Assembly (NCBI GenBank): GCA_018907035.1
Contig: JACCIC010000063.1
Coordinates: forward strand, 1,874,501-1,938,500
Source: Sycobia sp. Sy_11
Lineage: Eukaryota > Arthropoda > Insecta > Hymenoptera > Epichrysomallidae
Direction of reading: 5' to 3'
DNA: 64,000 nt
The notes under the pieces are model-generated. The model worked only from the letters and a program-made list of their open reading frames with translations. It was not told the origin of the DNA and searched no databases. Position numbers and translations under genes: made by a program. Positions 10,821 to 22,152 of the stretch are shown here, piece by piece (position 1 is the first letter of the stretch; each line of letters begins with the position of its first letter).

Positions 10821-13480
10821 TTTATCACCCTTGATTTGCATTAATCTTTAAAGAGTCGGGATGACGTCTGCAAGCCTCGTATGTTTTTTCATTAATCAAG
10901 CACAACTAAGTGGATCCAGCATAATCAGTGAAAAAAAAAGTTAGTTCAAGTTGGTCGCCATTTTGAATCCGCCATTTTGAATTTTGAAAGTTTGATTGCA
11001 AAATCGTATTCAGCAACCCCAACAACCACTAGGGAAACATTATTGAAGCTTAGGCAATCTTCTAAACGTTTTTTACGAAAAAGCAAAAAATTACCATGCG
11101 TTACAATAGCGGGCCAGGATGACGCCTGGAAGCGTCATGCTTCGACCTGCCAAAGGCTTGGCCTTCATTTAGTCGTTTGTGCATGGCCTAAGCTCACTTT
11201 TTTATAGAAAAACGGAGCTGTTGAAATTTCTCAAATCTCGACATTCTAAAGGTTAAAACAAACAACGGCTGATGTTTCGTTTAAGAAAATAATGTAAAAG
11301 TCGTAAGAGCAATAAGTAAAATGAACGATTACAAGCCTTGAAAAATTGTGAAATTTTTACAAAAATGAAAAAAAAATAAACGCGTCTCATCGCTGCATTT
11401 GTACGTTATTAAAAAAATAACAAGTAATTTTATTTCATACTTGTTAGAAGAGGTTCGAAATTACATTGAGCTTTCAGCCTCTTAGTCACTTTTGCGAGTG
11501 CATGCAATATTTTTACCTCACAATATACTTAATTGAGCGCATATACAGCCTACGTAGTACATAAGTAATTTTAAGTAAAGTGTATTTTTGTAGTTCCCAT
11601 TTTCTATATATATATATAATGTATACAAATATCCTAAATAATAAAAAATGGAAAACAAAAAATAGACCTATTAGTCCGTGATTATTCACACCTTGTCTGG
11701 CTTCTCATCTCGAAAATTGCTGTTTTTCGGCTCTTTTTTGACAAATTTTACCAATAAAGATTTTCCTATAATTGAAAAAGATTATCTGCTTTCCAAACAT
11801 CGATTTATTTTTCTTTAATTTTTTTTATCCATAGATACTCATGCACGAATTTATATGTATATATTAAAATACATATACGCTATAAGAACTAATCATTGCG
11901 ATCGATTTTTATCATTAATAATACGCTCAGTTTTTATGTAAAATTCAGAGGAATTGAACTAGAGGGGGGTGTGATGCTTACTCTTGTGCGAAAGCGCCAA
12001 AGCGCAGTCAAAACAGAGGGGTCGGAATAGCGAATGGAGGAGAAGGGGGAAAGGAGGGATGTACGTATACCTTACACCGAGCATTAAAATGAATTTTTTA
12101 TGAAGAACTATACATTTTTAATGCATCCGCAGTCCGTGGCATCGTTTCAGGAGCTTTATTAAAACGTCAATTATACGATAATGCGCGATGGAATGTGTAA
12201 TACGTCTAATGTATATGAGTTGCGTGTGGGGTGGAGTAGGAGCGCAGACAATACTCAGAGGAGTTGGTTGGGCTTCGATATTAATTCAATTTGTATGGCG
12301 TTCGATTATTTAGTTACTAAATTTTTGAGAGTAACCTAGATGTCTGTGGTATTTATTATCATGTGCCAAAAAAACGTTCGTCCATTCAGGAAATGTAAAG
12401 CGTTTCCGACCTTAACCAGCTTACGTATCTTTAATTTTTGTCATTTTCTTGTGGTGTTTGGCCTCACCCTGTCGCTAGTAGTTTTCGTTCTGGCAAAAAA
12501 CAAGTGTAAATAATTAAGTAATTTGAAGTTAGATATATAATAAAGATAAAATTTAACCATTATACTTGAAAAGTTTTTCTTATTATAATATCACTAAAGT
12601 ATAAAAGTATATATATTAAAATAAAAAGAAACCTATGTAGAAGATAATAAAAATAGAAGAAATAAAATTTTTATATAATATATATTTTTTCTAGTATGCG
12701 CTAATATTGTTGAAAAATTTCTACGATAGTTGCATAAAAACGAAATATTCTTTAAAATGTAAAGTGTTTTTAATATTTTTTATTTAACTTTAAATTAAAT
12801 TTTAATTTAAAAAATTAGGCGCGCGTGCACGCACACACACACATCAAATTATGCTCGCATCAATCTTATTAACTATGCAATCAATTTACCGAAGTGTATA
12901 TATTAAGAGCCAAAAACGTCTTCAAATTTAAAAACCATTATCACTTATTTTATAAATGGCGTAGCGAGTCCTACATCATATTTATAACGAACGTGAATAT
13001 ATTTGTTCAGAATTCACAATCCCGAATGTTTTATCGTCTCAGGTATCCTTCAATTATCTGTGCGCTCTGGATCACTGATTGAATTTTTGCCTAGAGAGGT
13101 TGTTAAACTTAATCCGGAATTTTATTTTCCAGTTTCAGACAATAATAGAAATTCCTTCGAATAAAGATAATTTTTGTCTGTTATCGATGTTGTTCAATGA
13201 ACAACATCCACGGATATAATTAATTTTATTCAGAAATCTATCAAACTGTTTTCCTTGTGTTAAACAAAAACTTTACACTTCGATTTTTCTTGACATTTTT
13301 ATAGCATTTTAAAGAATTTATCGTTTTATGATTTTTGGCTCCAAATAGTCCAAAGATTACAGAGTGAAAACAACTAATCGAGAAACTTCTACACGTTGCG
13401 ACATTTAAACTGATATAAAAGTTGAAAATCCGATTTTTAAAGTAAAGATCACGTAATTTGTGATTATATTTAAGCAAATG
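10821..13480. other. Long stretch without recognised genes
   Basis: AT-rich, with a modestly GC-richer patch at about 11950-12500. A 'cgccattttga' motif is repeated twice near 10950-10980. Frames at 10977-11207 and 12894-13082 have no recognisable domain. Confidence 0.5.
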
Positions 13481-13489
13481 TATAGTTTC

Positions 13490-13790
13490 GGTTACGATCT
13501 ATTCTCACACCGAGTAATTGGCCTATAAAATTGATTAATTTTTTAGGCTGATTAATTTGTGTCGAGTGTAGTACTTCATCAATACCAAAATCTAGGCCAC
13601 ATTTAGTAAAATATTGTCTTGGTATCGAAACAGTAATGTCAATTAAACTATGGTCTTTCTCTTGTATACATGAATTTAAAAATTATATACATAAGACGAA
13701 GACTGTCGTGTAATTAGCAATGCTTTGTCGACATCAAGACAAAGTTTTCCTAAATATGGTCTGGGACTTGCTATTGGTGAAGAACTCCAC
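13490..13790 (-). pseudogene. Possible decayed coding segment, unknown
   Basis: Reading the minus strand from about 13790, one frame gives a roughly 35-codon non-repetitive peptide (containing PRPYLGKLCLDVDKALL) that ends at a stop. A +1/-1 shift then opens about 65 codons (containing SLIDITVSIPRQYF and PKKLINFIGQLLGVRI) ending near 13480. The peptide quality is better than the usual AT-driven noise, and the two parts could be one frameshifted gene. I do not recognise the family. Chance is a serious alternative. Confidence 0.2.
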
Positions 13791-14201
13791 TCGAGTGTTC
13801 ATATTGTTGCGTGTGCCAAAAAACGTATAAAATTAATTTTGAAACTGTTAAACGCCTGGAAAAGAAAGCGTTAAACTGCCAATTCTTGAAAAGAAAAAAG
13901 CTTTCGTCAATCCCATACATACTTACAAAAAACAAAGAAAAAGTACTTAGTAAGCCGCAGTCTATTATAAATCTTCGCCATCTGCAACACGTAAAACAAT
14001 TCGGAAGCGTGCACGTACATCGAGTACCTGAAACGGCAAAAGGCTCGTCGCGCGCTCGCCTGCTTGCTCTTGTGAAAAGCCATATAATATAGGACAAAAA
14101 GGGCCAGTAGGCGAGTCCGACAATCAGTGAGAGAAAAGAAAGCGCTCAAGAAAATCGCTCGCTATAACATCGCACCGCGCCCTCCGACATCGACAATACC
14201 C

Positions 14202-14218
14202 ATATATATATATGTATG

Positions 14219-14279
<61 letters not shown>

Positions 14280-14313
14280 ATATGTATATATATGTATGTA
14301 TGTAAACGTATAT
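14202..14313. repeat. (TA)n / (TATG)n compound microsatellite
   Basis: TA repeats are flanked by TATG/GTAT variants. Confidence 0.95.
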
Positions 14314-14530
14314 ATAAATTCGCTCGGCGCGAGGGCGCAGCTGCGACCCGCTGCAATCCAAACATTTCGTACATCGTTCGCGCGATGGCAGCAGGACCCC
14401 CCTCCCCTCTTTCTCTATCCCTATTCCCGACATCTGTACATCTGTTGTTGGCCCCCGCGCGTAACTGAACACCGCTTAATAGCATTAGAAATATATACGT
14501 TTGCCCGGGCGGCACTTATGTGCTCGGCGT

Positions 14531-14612
14531 ATAACACACACACACACACGCGCGCGTGCGCGTGCAAACACGCACGCACATATATAATATATAAATATAT
14601 ATATATATATAC
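14531..14612. repeat. (CA)n-(CG)n-(TA)n alternating tract
   Basis: CA repeats pass into alternating CG/TG and then TA. This is an alternating purine-pyrimidine run of a kind that can adopt left-handed DNA. Confidence 0.85.
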
Positions 14613-15339
14613 ATAGACTCCCTCGCGGCTAGATGGCATGGTGTTGCGTTGCGCATACATGCGCACATGCGCGCGCACCGCGCTCGGGATATATTACGCA
14701 CGCACTCGATCGACCAAATCGCTGTTGCTACTCTTTCGGGAATGGCTCGAACCCTGGGATCACGGCTTACACCCTTCGCTCCATATCTTCCAGCTTTGGC
14801 GAGGCGATGCCGCGCATCAGAGTAGAAGGTTGGGACGCACGGCGAACCGGGTGCGTGGCGCATGATTCTGGCGATGTCCGCGGAGCGGCTCGTTCACGTG
14901 GCCGACCACTCGCTGTTTGTTTACGTAATTTCACTTGATTTTATTCTATTAAACCGATACTTCTCCCCTATCCAACCCTGACCAATCCTCTTCTACGATC
15001 CGCGCGACTCTCCCCGACGGTGCGTGCGATGACGCTGTATTTGCTTATGGAGATGCGCGCGACCAATGTTACGCGGTTCTGGTTGAGAATTATAGATATG
15101 TTTGGACTAATTGGGCATGCCGCTTGGTATGCAGTCTTGTGCGAAGTTGGATCGATGCGCTGAGCATTGCGGGGAATTGGCTGAAAGTGCAGTCGGGGCT
15201 TTTATGGTGCGGGGATTGATCCATACCCAATTTTTACCTCGTTATGATTTATTTACACAAAAAAATACGAAAATAAGAATTATCAGGAATTATATTAGAA
15301 GATTTTTTAATATTTCTTAATGTATACTGAAGTTATTTA

Positions 15340-15757
15340 TATTTAAAACTAATCAGTAAGAACATGCACTATAGTAATCAGTGAATAGAGCCACTTTTTG
15401 AAACAGTACAAACTCACTACTAGAAAACCAGTAAATTAGAATTATACTCATTTTATTAGTAGTAGATTAGTGGTTTCCGACTGTAACTATAATATATTAA
15501 AAAAGGATTACGGTTTTTGTTGATTTTTTTCAGTAAAATGCAACTGGTTTCTTAATTGTATACGTATATAGATTATATTACATTAATCGCAGAAAAATTA
15601 CAGATATTGTTGACAAGAATGACGTATTTTCTAGTCGAAATCTTACAAGTAGAACAGTCACTTACAATCTAATCAGATTACCGTAACTTTCTTTCTTATA
15701 CTCGAATATTATTATTTATTATACATATTTTCAATATTTCAAATGTATTCATTCATA
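15340..15757. repeat. Diverged relative of family 1 TIR element
   Basis: Around 15620-15700 the text 'tgacgtattttctagtcgaaa' then 'cttacaagtag' parallels the family 1 internal block ('tacgtgttttcactagtcaaa', 'ttacaagtagaa') near 21850. It is too diverged to define ends. Confidence 0.35.
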
Positions 15758-15952
15758 TAAATACACACATACACACACACGCGCACGCGCAGTTGGTTTC
15801 TAACGATCTAAACAGTCAATTTATCTAATCCATGAACTGCATCCGGCTAAAACTACACCATTCAAAACTCTTAATTAGCGTTTAGCGGGGCATGAACCTG
15901 TCACCTCCTCCGTCCGACCAATTAACCTTTAAGCCGCGCGTATCGAAAACTC

Positions 15953-16010
<58 letters not shown>

Positions 16011-16098
16011 CATATATTAATATTCGGGGATAGAGTAGAGTGGCTAATCAAAAAAGCAAACCTGCTACGGGAGAATGCCGACGTCTCGAGAGTACCTC
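15758..16098. repeat. Segment duplicated inverted at 46770-47068
   Basis: The reverse complement of 46770-47068 aligns to this stretch. Landmarks include 'cgatctaa', 'tctaatcc', 'taattagcgttta', the 'ccgaccaattaaccttta' block, a (TA)n tract and 'gccgacgtctcgagagtac'. In both places it abuts the same end of a family 2 element. The opposite flanks of the two elements do not match. Confidence 0.75.
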
Positions 16099-16541
16099 GT
16101 ACAGAAATTTAGTTTAGAATCCCTCACGGATCGAGTTAGTAATTCCTATTTATAATTGAGTTCTAGCAAGGAAACTTTAATCGATTTTATTCTGTGTATG
16201 TCCCATACTATTTAGGATATTAGTAGTCGTATCAATCTAAATCCTAGCATGTAAGACTAATTAATATCTCAAGAATTCGATATAAAATCTATTCAAAACA
16301 TTTTTATTTCAACTCCAAATTTTATTCCATTCTGTCTTACAAATAACCGATATATGACGCAGAATTCGTACGCGGAAAATTAAAATATGAAGAATATATT
16401 TAATCGAAGCAAAAATTAATTTACATTAAGTACGTACACATTTCCTTGTTTTCAATAAATAATTTTATTCTATTTTTTGAGATATATATGTAAAATAAAA
16501 ATTTTAATAATTTATATTAGTTTTCAATTTTTAAGATTTTT

Positions 16542-16733
16542 AAAATTAAAAATTCCACTTATGTCAACTGTTCTGAATATAACCAATAAATATTTTTATT
16601 GATCTTACAGTCTTTATAATATAATATGTTAAATAAAATAATGACTATAAACAAGGACAGTCTGACTGTAATTATTTTATTTAATATATTATATTATAAA
16701 GACTGTAAAACCGATAAAAATACTTATTGGTTT
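16542..16733. mobile_element. 192 bp foldback MITE with 9-bp TSD
   Basis: The sequence is nearly palindromic: the left arm ('ttattgatcttacagtc') mirrors the right arm ('gactgtaaaaccgataa') around 'acaaggacagtctgactgt'. AAGATTTTT flanks both sides (16533-16541 and 16734-16742). The same place in the related element near 46340 reads straight through with a single copy of that motif, so this is an insertion with an empty site in the same window. Exact ends are ambiguous by up to 3 bp. Confidence 0.8.
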
Positions 16734-16898
16734 AAGATTTTTACATTATTTTATTTGTTACATTACATTAATTTCCTAAGGTTATTTTGATATTTTTATT
16801 TTTCACTAAATATATCAGATCATATATTTTCCCACATATATTATTATTAATTATCCACATAAATTACAAATGATAATTTTATTACGCTTAAAAAACAT

Positions 16899-16968
16899 CC
16901 GACCTGACTTGGACTAGAACCGACGACCCTTTGGTTCGCAAACTAAGGCATTATCTACTTGGCCACAC
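16899..16968 (-). other. tRNA-like module in family 2 copy 1
   Basis: On the minus strand it reads TGGCCAAGTAGATAATGCC (A-box-like), a TTTGCGAACC stretch in the anticodon-arm position, then GGTTCTAGTCC (B-box-like). No acceptor stem closes, so it is tRNA-like rather than a tRNA gene. An internal RNA polymerase III promoter is a possible role. Confidence 0.5.
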
Positions 16969-16988
16969 ATTATATAGCAATATAAATC

Positions 16989-17064
<76 letters not shown>

Positions 17065-17378
17065 CAACTCGATTTCCACAAAACGCGGACCATGGAATAT
17101 TTATATTTCGCTCCTACCTTGGGAATCCTAACGTAACCCTATGTAAGTAAAAAGATAGGATATTTAATTAGATTCAAAATAGAAATTCTTATCTTTTCTC
17201 GACAATTGCTATATGAAGTAAAAATTAAATAAATATAATTAGATGCATAGAGTAATACATTGAATATGAAAGAATTGAATAATTAAAGGGAAACCTTACT
17301 GTATGTGAGGTCATCAGCGGTATTACTAACTGGAATCTGGCTTGTACTGGGGATATGTTCAGAATTTTTCTACACAAG

Positions 17379-17758
17379 CTACAGGGTGTTCCAAACATGA
17401 TTGTTTGCATTAGTGGATCTGTAAAAAGCAGGAGAAATCAAGTTCAAATACGTATGTACTTAAAACTATTTGAAAACTTGAAAATAGTTTTTGTGCTGCG
17501 AACCAACCTCTATCAGTCAACGTGCAGAGCTAATTTAGCTCATCGTTAAGTGGGATGGAATTTGAGAAGATGGACGGAGAATTGATCGATTGTGTAAAGA
17601 AGTACGAAAGGGTTCTGTAATCCTCGGAGGGAAAAGGTCTTTCAATACTTGATGTGCTCTTGCTTTTATGCTCTTGATTGAGAGCCAAATCACCATTCGT
17701 TTATTGGCTGATCGATATACGTACAGAGGGCTAAACCTATTTGTAATTTTTTAAAATA
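17379..17758. other. No gene recognised between two transposons
   Basis: It starts with 'acagggtgttccaaac', a typical-looking transposon end, but no partner end was found. Near 17565 a short plus-strand reading (MDGELIDCVKKYERVL) weakly recalls the start of a MADF domain. It is too short to call. Confidence 0.3.
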
Positions 17759-17789
17759 CAGTATGTCAAGTAAGAGCGTGGTCATGTGA

Positions 17790-17832
<43 letters not shown>

Positions 17833-19035
17833 TATATTGTTCACATTACAAACGAAGTTGTAATTTGGTCAATAATATGTCCGGTCACCACCGGTGTCGA
17901 TAATTGCCTGGCATCTCCGAGGCATACTTTCTACTAATGTGACGGTGTATTCTAGTGGCAATGATCTCCAGATCCGACGAATTTAGTAATACAAATGCTT
18001 GAAAGTGTGTGTGTGTCTTCCACGAAACTTCTGTTTAATATATGCCCATGTATTTTCAATAGGGTTTGCATCGGGCGACTGCGACAGCTAATCCAATGTA
18101 ACGATGACAGATTGAGTCTTTCATTCAGTACAGAACTTGCTGTGGTGTTGAGAATCGCTGTCCTTCTACAGAATCCAATCTTCATTTTTTCTGATGAACC
18201 ATCGTTTGGCAAATGGCAGTAAAGCCTTTTTATAGATTTTTATCATTTTCTTGGTATTTAGGTTGTCGATAAAGAGGTGCAAAGTGAATCCCTGAGCCGA
18301 ATCCCTGCATTCAGAAACAGCCCCAAAGATGCACCTTTATTCCATGTTCTACGGTCCGCTGAATAAGCCTATTGGTAGAAGTTAACCAGGCTTACATGAA
18401 GACACAACGTGACCATATAAAACATTCACCAGTAAAAATGACATTTTCAAAATCTCTATTAATATTCTCATGCGCCCAAGCGAATTGCTTCGTCACAGGT
18501 TTTTAAATCAACAGAGGCTTCTTCACTGTGTTGTACCATTTCAGGCCATGAGTACGAAGATGGATTCGGGTAATTTCGTAAGACATATCTAAACTTTTCG
18601 CTATTAATTTTGCTTGTCCTTGTCGCAGTGTTAAGGCAGGATTCCGCGAAAACAGATTCACTATTCTTTCTTCATCTTTCTTGTCCACTTTTCCTATCGA
18701 GCCACGTTTTGGTAAATCATCGACATTTAGCCACTTTACATCGCTGTACCCACTTCTGTATAAATGCCTTCGACTTTTTCATATATTTAACAGCCGCTGA
18801 TTGCGACATTTTGGGACCTTTCATATGGATGCAAAGAAACACAGCCCCGTAACGCGACGTGTACTTGGTACTCATGGCGTTTAACGTGATTCTCTTTCAA
18901 AAGATCAACGACAACTGAATCTGTGTTGACAATGAATCAAGGACAAAGCATCTCTCTATCGGCTCGCGAAGGAATTAGGGCGAAATCTTTCATTACCTAT
19001 CAGTAAAGTCGACACCGCTCTTACTTACTTGATTG
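17759..19035 (-). mobile_element. Tc1-like DNA transposon, complete but inactive
   Basis: Both ends are visible. The left end 17759 reads CAGTATGTCAAGTAAGAGCG. The right end at 19035 is its near complement (minus strand CAATCAAGTAAGTAAGAGCG). TA dinucleotides flank both ends (17757-17758 and 19036-19037), the expected Tc1/mariner target duplication. Length is 1277 bp, about normal for Tc1 elements with one transposase gene. The gene inside runs on the minus strand and is frameshifted. A (TA)n tract at about 17795-17838 lies between the left TIR and the gene's 3' end. Confidence 0.9.
17880..18875 (-). pseudogene. Tc1-like transposase, frameshifted
   Basis: From an ATG at 18875 the minus strand encodes a helix-turn-helix-like N-terminus (SQSAAVKYMKKSKAFIQKWV). 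After a frameshift comes a second DNA-binding part at 18688-18503 (ERIVNLFSRNPALTLRQGQA). The DDE core follows in several frames. The expected FTDES motif reads FTGEC near 18430, so the first catalytic Asp is Gly. The third acidic residue survives in PDANPIENTWAYIK near 18060. The end is typical (SMPRRCQAII-DTGGDRT, about 17890). The transposase would bind the TIRs and cut and paste the element; this copy cannot. Confidence 0.88.
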
Positions 19036-19059
19036 TACATAGAACCTCTGTGTTATTTC

Positions 19060-19580
19060 GTGTTTATACAATATTACGCTCGTAAAAGATATGCGGCCAT
19101 ACTCAAAGTTTAATAATATCATCGTATATTGTGATTCGCATATAGTAGATAATGTGTTAGCATACGAATCGAAAGTTCATAGGGTAATTGGCACTTGTAA
19201 ATGATCAACAGAATAATACATATAGAAAATTCTGTCCAAAATACGTAAGCATAGTGTTTTTATTTTAACTAAATATAAAGTAAAAGAACTAGAAATTATT
19301 GGCTGGGTCAAGTCAAGAAAATTGGAACAATATATAAATCTTATTCATTTTTAGATTTTCTGATATATGATATCTGATTTTATGTTATCTAGATTCTGTC
19401 TAGATTCTAACTAGGTATACCTAAAAAATCTAAGCTCGTTCCCTAATTAAAATACTAATAAAAGTGGGACAAATCCCAACTAGTGTCAGACTATATTTCC
19501 TTACTCGACGCCAACATTAAATGAAGAAAACTAACCAGATACTAGTCAGATTTGACAATAAATTTCTACACGAAGTATAC
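19060..19580 (+). mobile_element. Family 1 TIR element, diverged 3' part
   Basis: It matches the second half of the full copy at 21651-22885. The shared parts are a degenerate tRNA-like module near 19135-19190, the 'aaagtgggacaaat' block, the 'gatactagtcagattt' block and the terminal 'aaatttctacacg'. It is more diverged than the other copies, suggesting an older insertion. The 5' half is missing at the Tc1 boundary side. Confidence 0.6.
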
Positions 19581-19599
19581 ATTTCCAGAAGACGTAAAA

Positions 19600-19920
19600 A
19601 TATGTTGACACGATCAAGATAGCCATCGGAGTCGATCGATCGGTTCGGAAAAGAAAGCCGGGAGACTCGCTTTTAGCATGTAAGTACGCGTACAATTGCG
19701 GGAGAGTACTGACTATAATAAAAATGCGGGGAGAAGTCGCCTACTTCCGTGGCCATTATAAGTATTATGCGGTAGTGCCTCCTCCCATCCGCGGCAAAGC
19801 CACGGCACGTTACTTATTTTAATTAGTGAGCCTGCGAGCCGCGCCGTACAGGCGGAAGCCGCTTGAAGGGTGAAATTATAATACAATTTTCAATGCGCCC
19901 GACGACGGCGACTGCGCGCT

Positions 19921-20008
<88 letters not shown>

Positions 20009-20010
20009 TG
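19600..20010. other. GC-richer patch ending in (TA)n
   Basis: A CpG-containing stretch runs to 19922, followed by TA repeats from about 19923 to 20005. No gene was recognised. Confidence 0.5.
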
Positions 20011-21317
20011 CATATTATATTGTTCATAAAGAGTTATACAGGTATACCATATGTATGTGTACCATATAGATTAGTATAATATATGCTTCTCAAAACTCTA
20101 TAGCATCTCAACATGAATTTTTAAATAATAAAAAACTATTTTATTTCTTTCCATGAAACTATTGGTTTGTAATAAATAGATTCTAACAAATTTCAAATTC
20201 TAGAGATTGCCTTGAAGTTAAAAGATGATTAGTATTACAACATCTGTGTGTAAGTGTGAGAACAAAGTGCGTAAAGAAAATGCATCGATAGCAACGATCC
20301 TCTGTATATTCGCGTATAGATATTCATTAGTAACCATCGTCAGATACTACCCGGGAATCTCTGAAAATGTTACGTATCCGACTATGAATCATGACTGGAT
20401 CCCTAACAGATATGTCCCATTTTCTTAATGGATTCCAACCAGGATTTCCAGGCAGTACCCTATCTGACTTATCATTAAATTATTAATAAAAAATTATTTA
20501 TTATACACACACACACACCGCGAATTATTATTTTTAATGTTAATGCATCTTTTAAACGTTTAGATATAACTTATAATCTAACGCGCATATTTTGTATGTT
20601 TATTCCAAGAAATGCGTAGTCTCGATGCAAAAGGCCGTTGCGGCTGAACTTTGGAGTACCTAAGCCGACGAATGATGAACTGACAAACGCAGGCATACGC
20701 TCGCACACGTTCACACATTGGTAATAAACTTGAAAGCCGCACATCACGGGCAGTATTCGCACTCTCCTCGATCTCATACGGTGAAAGAGCAAACTTATCT
20801 TCTGTTTCTCTTCTCTGTTTCTTTTTCCCATTCTTATCTCGACTTCTATTATGCACTTCGAGTTATTTTACTTAAATATATATCGGTGTTCGATAAACTT
20901 ATATATCCTGGCGAACGCATACGCTGTCGATGTTTTCCGGACTAAATCCAACCCCTTTTGCTGCGGGAAGCTCGCTCGAGTGCGCTTTAAATTTGCACGT
21001 TCACAGTCGGGCGCATTTGGTGTGCGGCCAGGAAAAGTTCTGTGGTCGTCGGCCAGGGAATTAAAGAAACAAATTATAGATGACCAAGAAATATGTGCAC
21101 ACACACACAAACACACACATTATATATAATTTTTTATGAAGTTATTGTGCACTGTTTAAATTTGTATTTTGCCGACTACGTAAGTATATTTTTAGACTAT
21201 TGCAGTAACGGTAATACTAATTGTACATCTTAGACCTTCTTAAAATTTTAAATATTATTAAAACATAAGTATTATTAATTGAGTTTTAGTATGATATACA
21301 TGTTTTATTTTCAGAAT
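20011..21317. other. No gene recognised; GC-rich patch 20590-21110
   Basis: Opposed open frames of 75-92 codons at 20571-21129 have no domain. (CA)n-type repeats occur at 20505-20518 and 21096-21120. Confidence 0.45.
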
Positions 21318-21650
21318 CTACTACTGTGTACAAATATGAGTGAGACTTTATTTATAACTTTTGAAATCTTTATTTATTCTTTCAAATCTAATTCATTCCC
21401 CTCAAAATAAACCCCCCTCTCGAATACAATGCAACTATGCCAAGTTGTCTTTCCATAAATAAATGATATAAATGAAAGGAATTCATAATGCACCACACCA
21501 CGATAATCGAAGAAAACAGTGAGCATAACCTTGATTTTTGAGTGACTTTGGCGTGCTTTTTTCGATCTCCGCTCTATTTTCGTACGATTTTCGCTCAATT
21601 GATCGGTTGTTTTTGGATCGTAGGCGGGGAGCCAAGTCTCATCTCCAGTT
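21318..21650 (-). pseudogene. Mariner transposase deletion derivative
   Basis: The minus strand starts abruptly at 21650 with TGDETWLPAYDP, containing the first catalytic Asp. It continues through KARQSHSKIKVML-TVFFDYRGVVHYEF and then jumps directly to a C-terminal tail (WHSC-IVFERGVYFEGNELDLKE, stop near 21374). The segment carrying the other two catalytic Asp residues is missing, an internal deletion. Beyond the stop a likely mariner 3' TIR ('ctactgtgtacaaatatgag', near 21318) is present. The 5' part is cut exactly where the family 1 element (21651-22885) begins, so that element probably inserted into the mariner. Confidence 0.85.
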
Positions 21651-22113
21651 CCCGTGCAGAAATATACTCGGTATATCCCTAGTTCGGGCTAGATCCTAGT
21701 TAGTATTACTGATGATTTCCTCATGTAGGTAATACTCGCCAGATCCGAGTTAGATTTCCCTTCGATCATCTAATAATCGTCTTATATTAATTATTACTTT
21801 CTCGAATTTATTCAGATTTCCTTATCTTTTATTGATGTTAGAAAGAAATACGTGTTTTCACTAGTCAAAATTTTACAAGTAGAAAACTTAAGGAAATTAT
21901 CAGGCTTTCTATCTTGGATCTAGTCAGATTTCCTTCACTTCTCCCTATTTTGGAAAGAATGGCGTTTTTCTAGGCGGCATCTGCCAAATAGGAGAATTCA
22001 GGAAATGGTTAGACTTTCTATTTTGATTCTAGTTAGATTTCCTCAACTTTTTCTAATATTAGAAAGAACGACGTCTTTTCTAAGCAAGACCTTATGTGTA
22101 CGAAAATTAGATG

Positions 22114-22152
<39 letters not shown>

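Larger units (their letters stand above)
14110..15070. other. GC/CpG-rich island with embedded microsatellites
   Basis: CpG-rich DNA is interrupted by simple repeats at 14202-14313 and 14531-14612. Many overlapping frames exist on both strands and none has a domain. It resembles the other islands in this window. Function unknown. Confidence 0.35.
16099..17378 (+). mobile_element. Family 2 TIR element, copy 1
   Basis: This non-coding element has one end reading 'cgtacagaaattta' and the other ending 'tttttctacac'. It is homologous over nearly its whole length to 45750-46769 (inverted) and 48892-50200. It carries a tRNA-like module (16899-16968), a (TA)n tract (about 16988-17063) and, as a later insertion, a foldback MITE (16542-16733). 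The TIR core (CAGAAAT/ATTTCTAC) and the subterminal 'gttag-attcc' style motifs resemble family 1, so the two families are probably related. No transposase is encoded, and an autonomous partner is not in this window. Confidence 0.7.

Noticed and set aside
17560..17620. MADF-domain start
   Set aside because: Only about 16 residues resemble it before a stop; too short to separate from chance.
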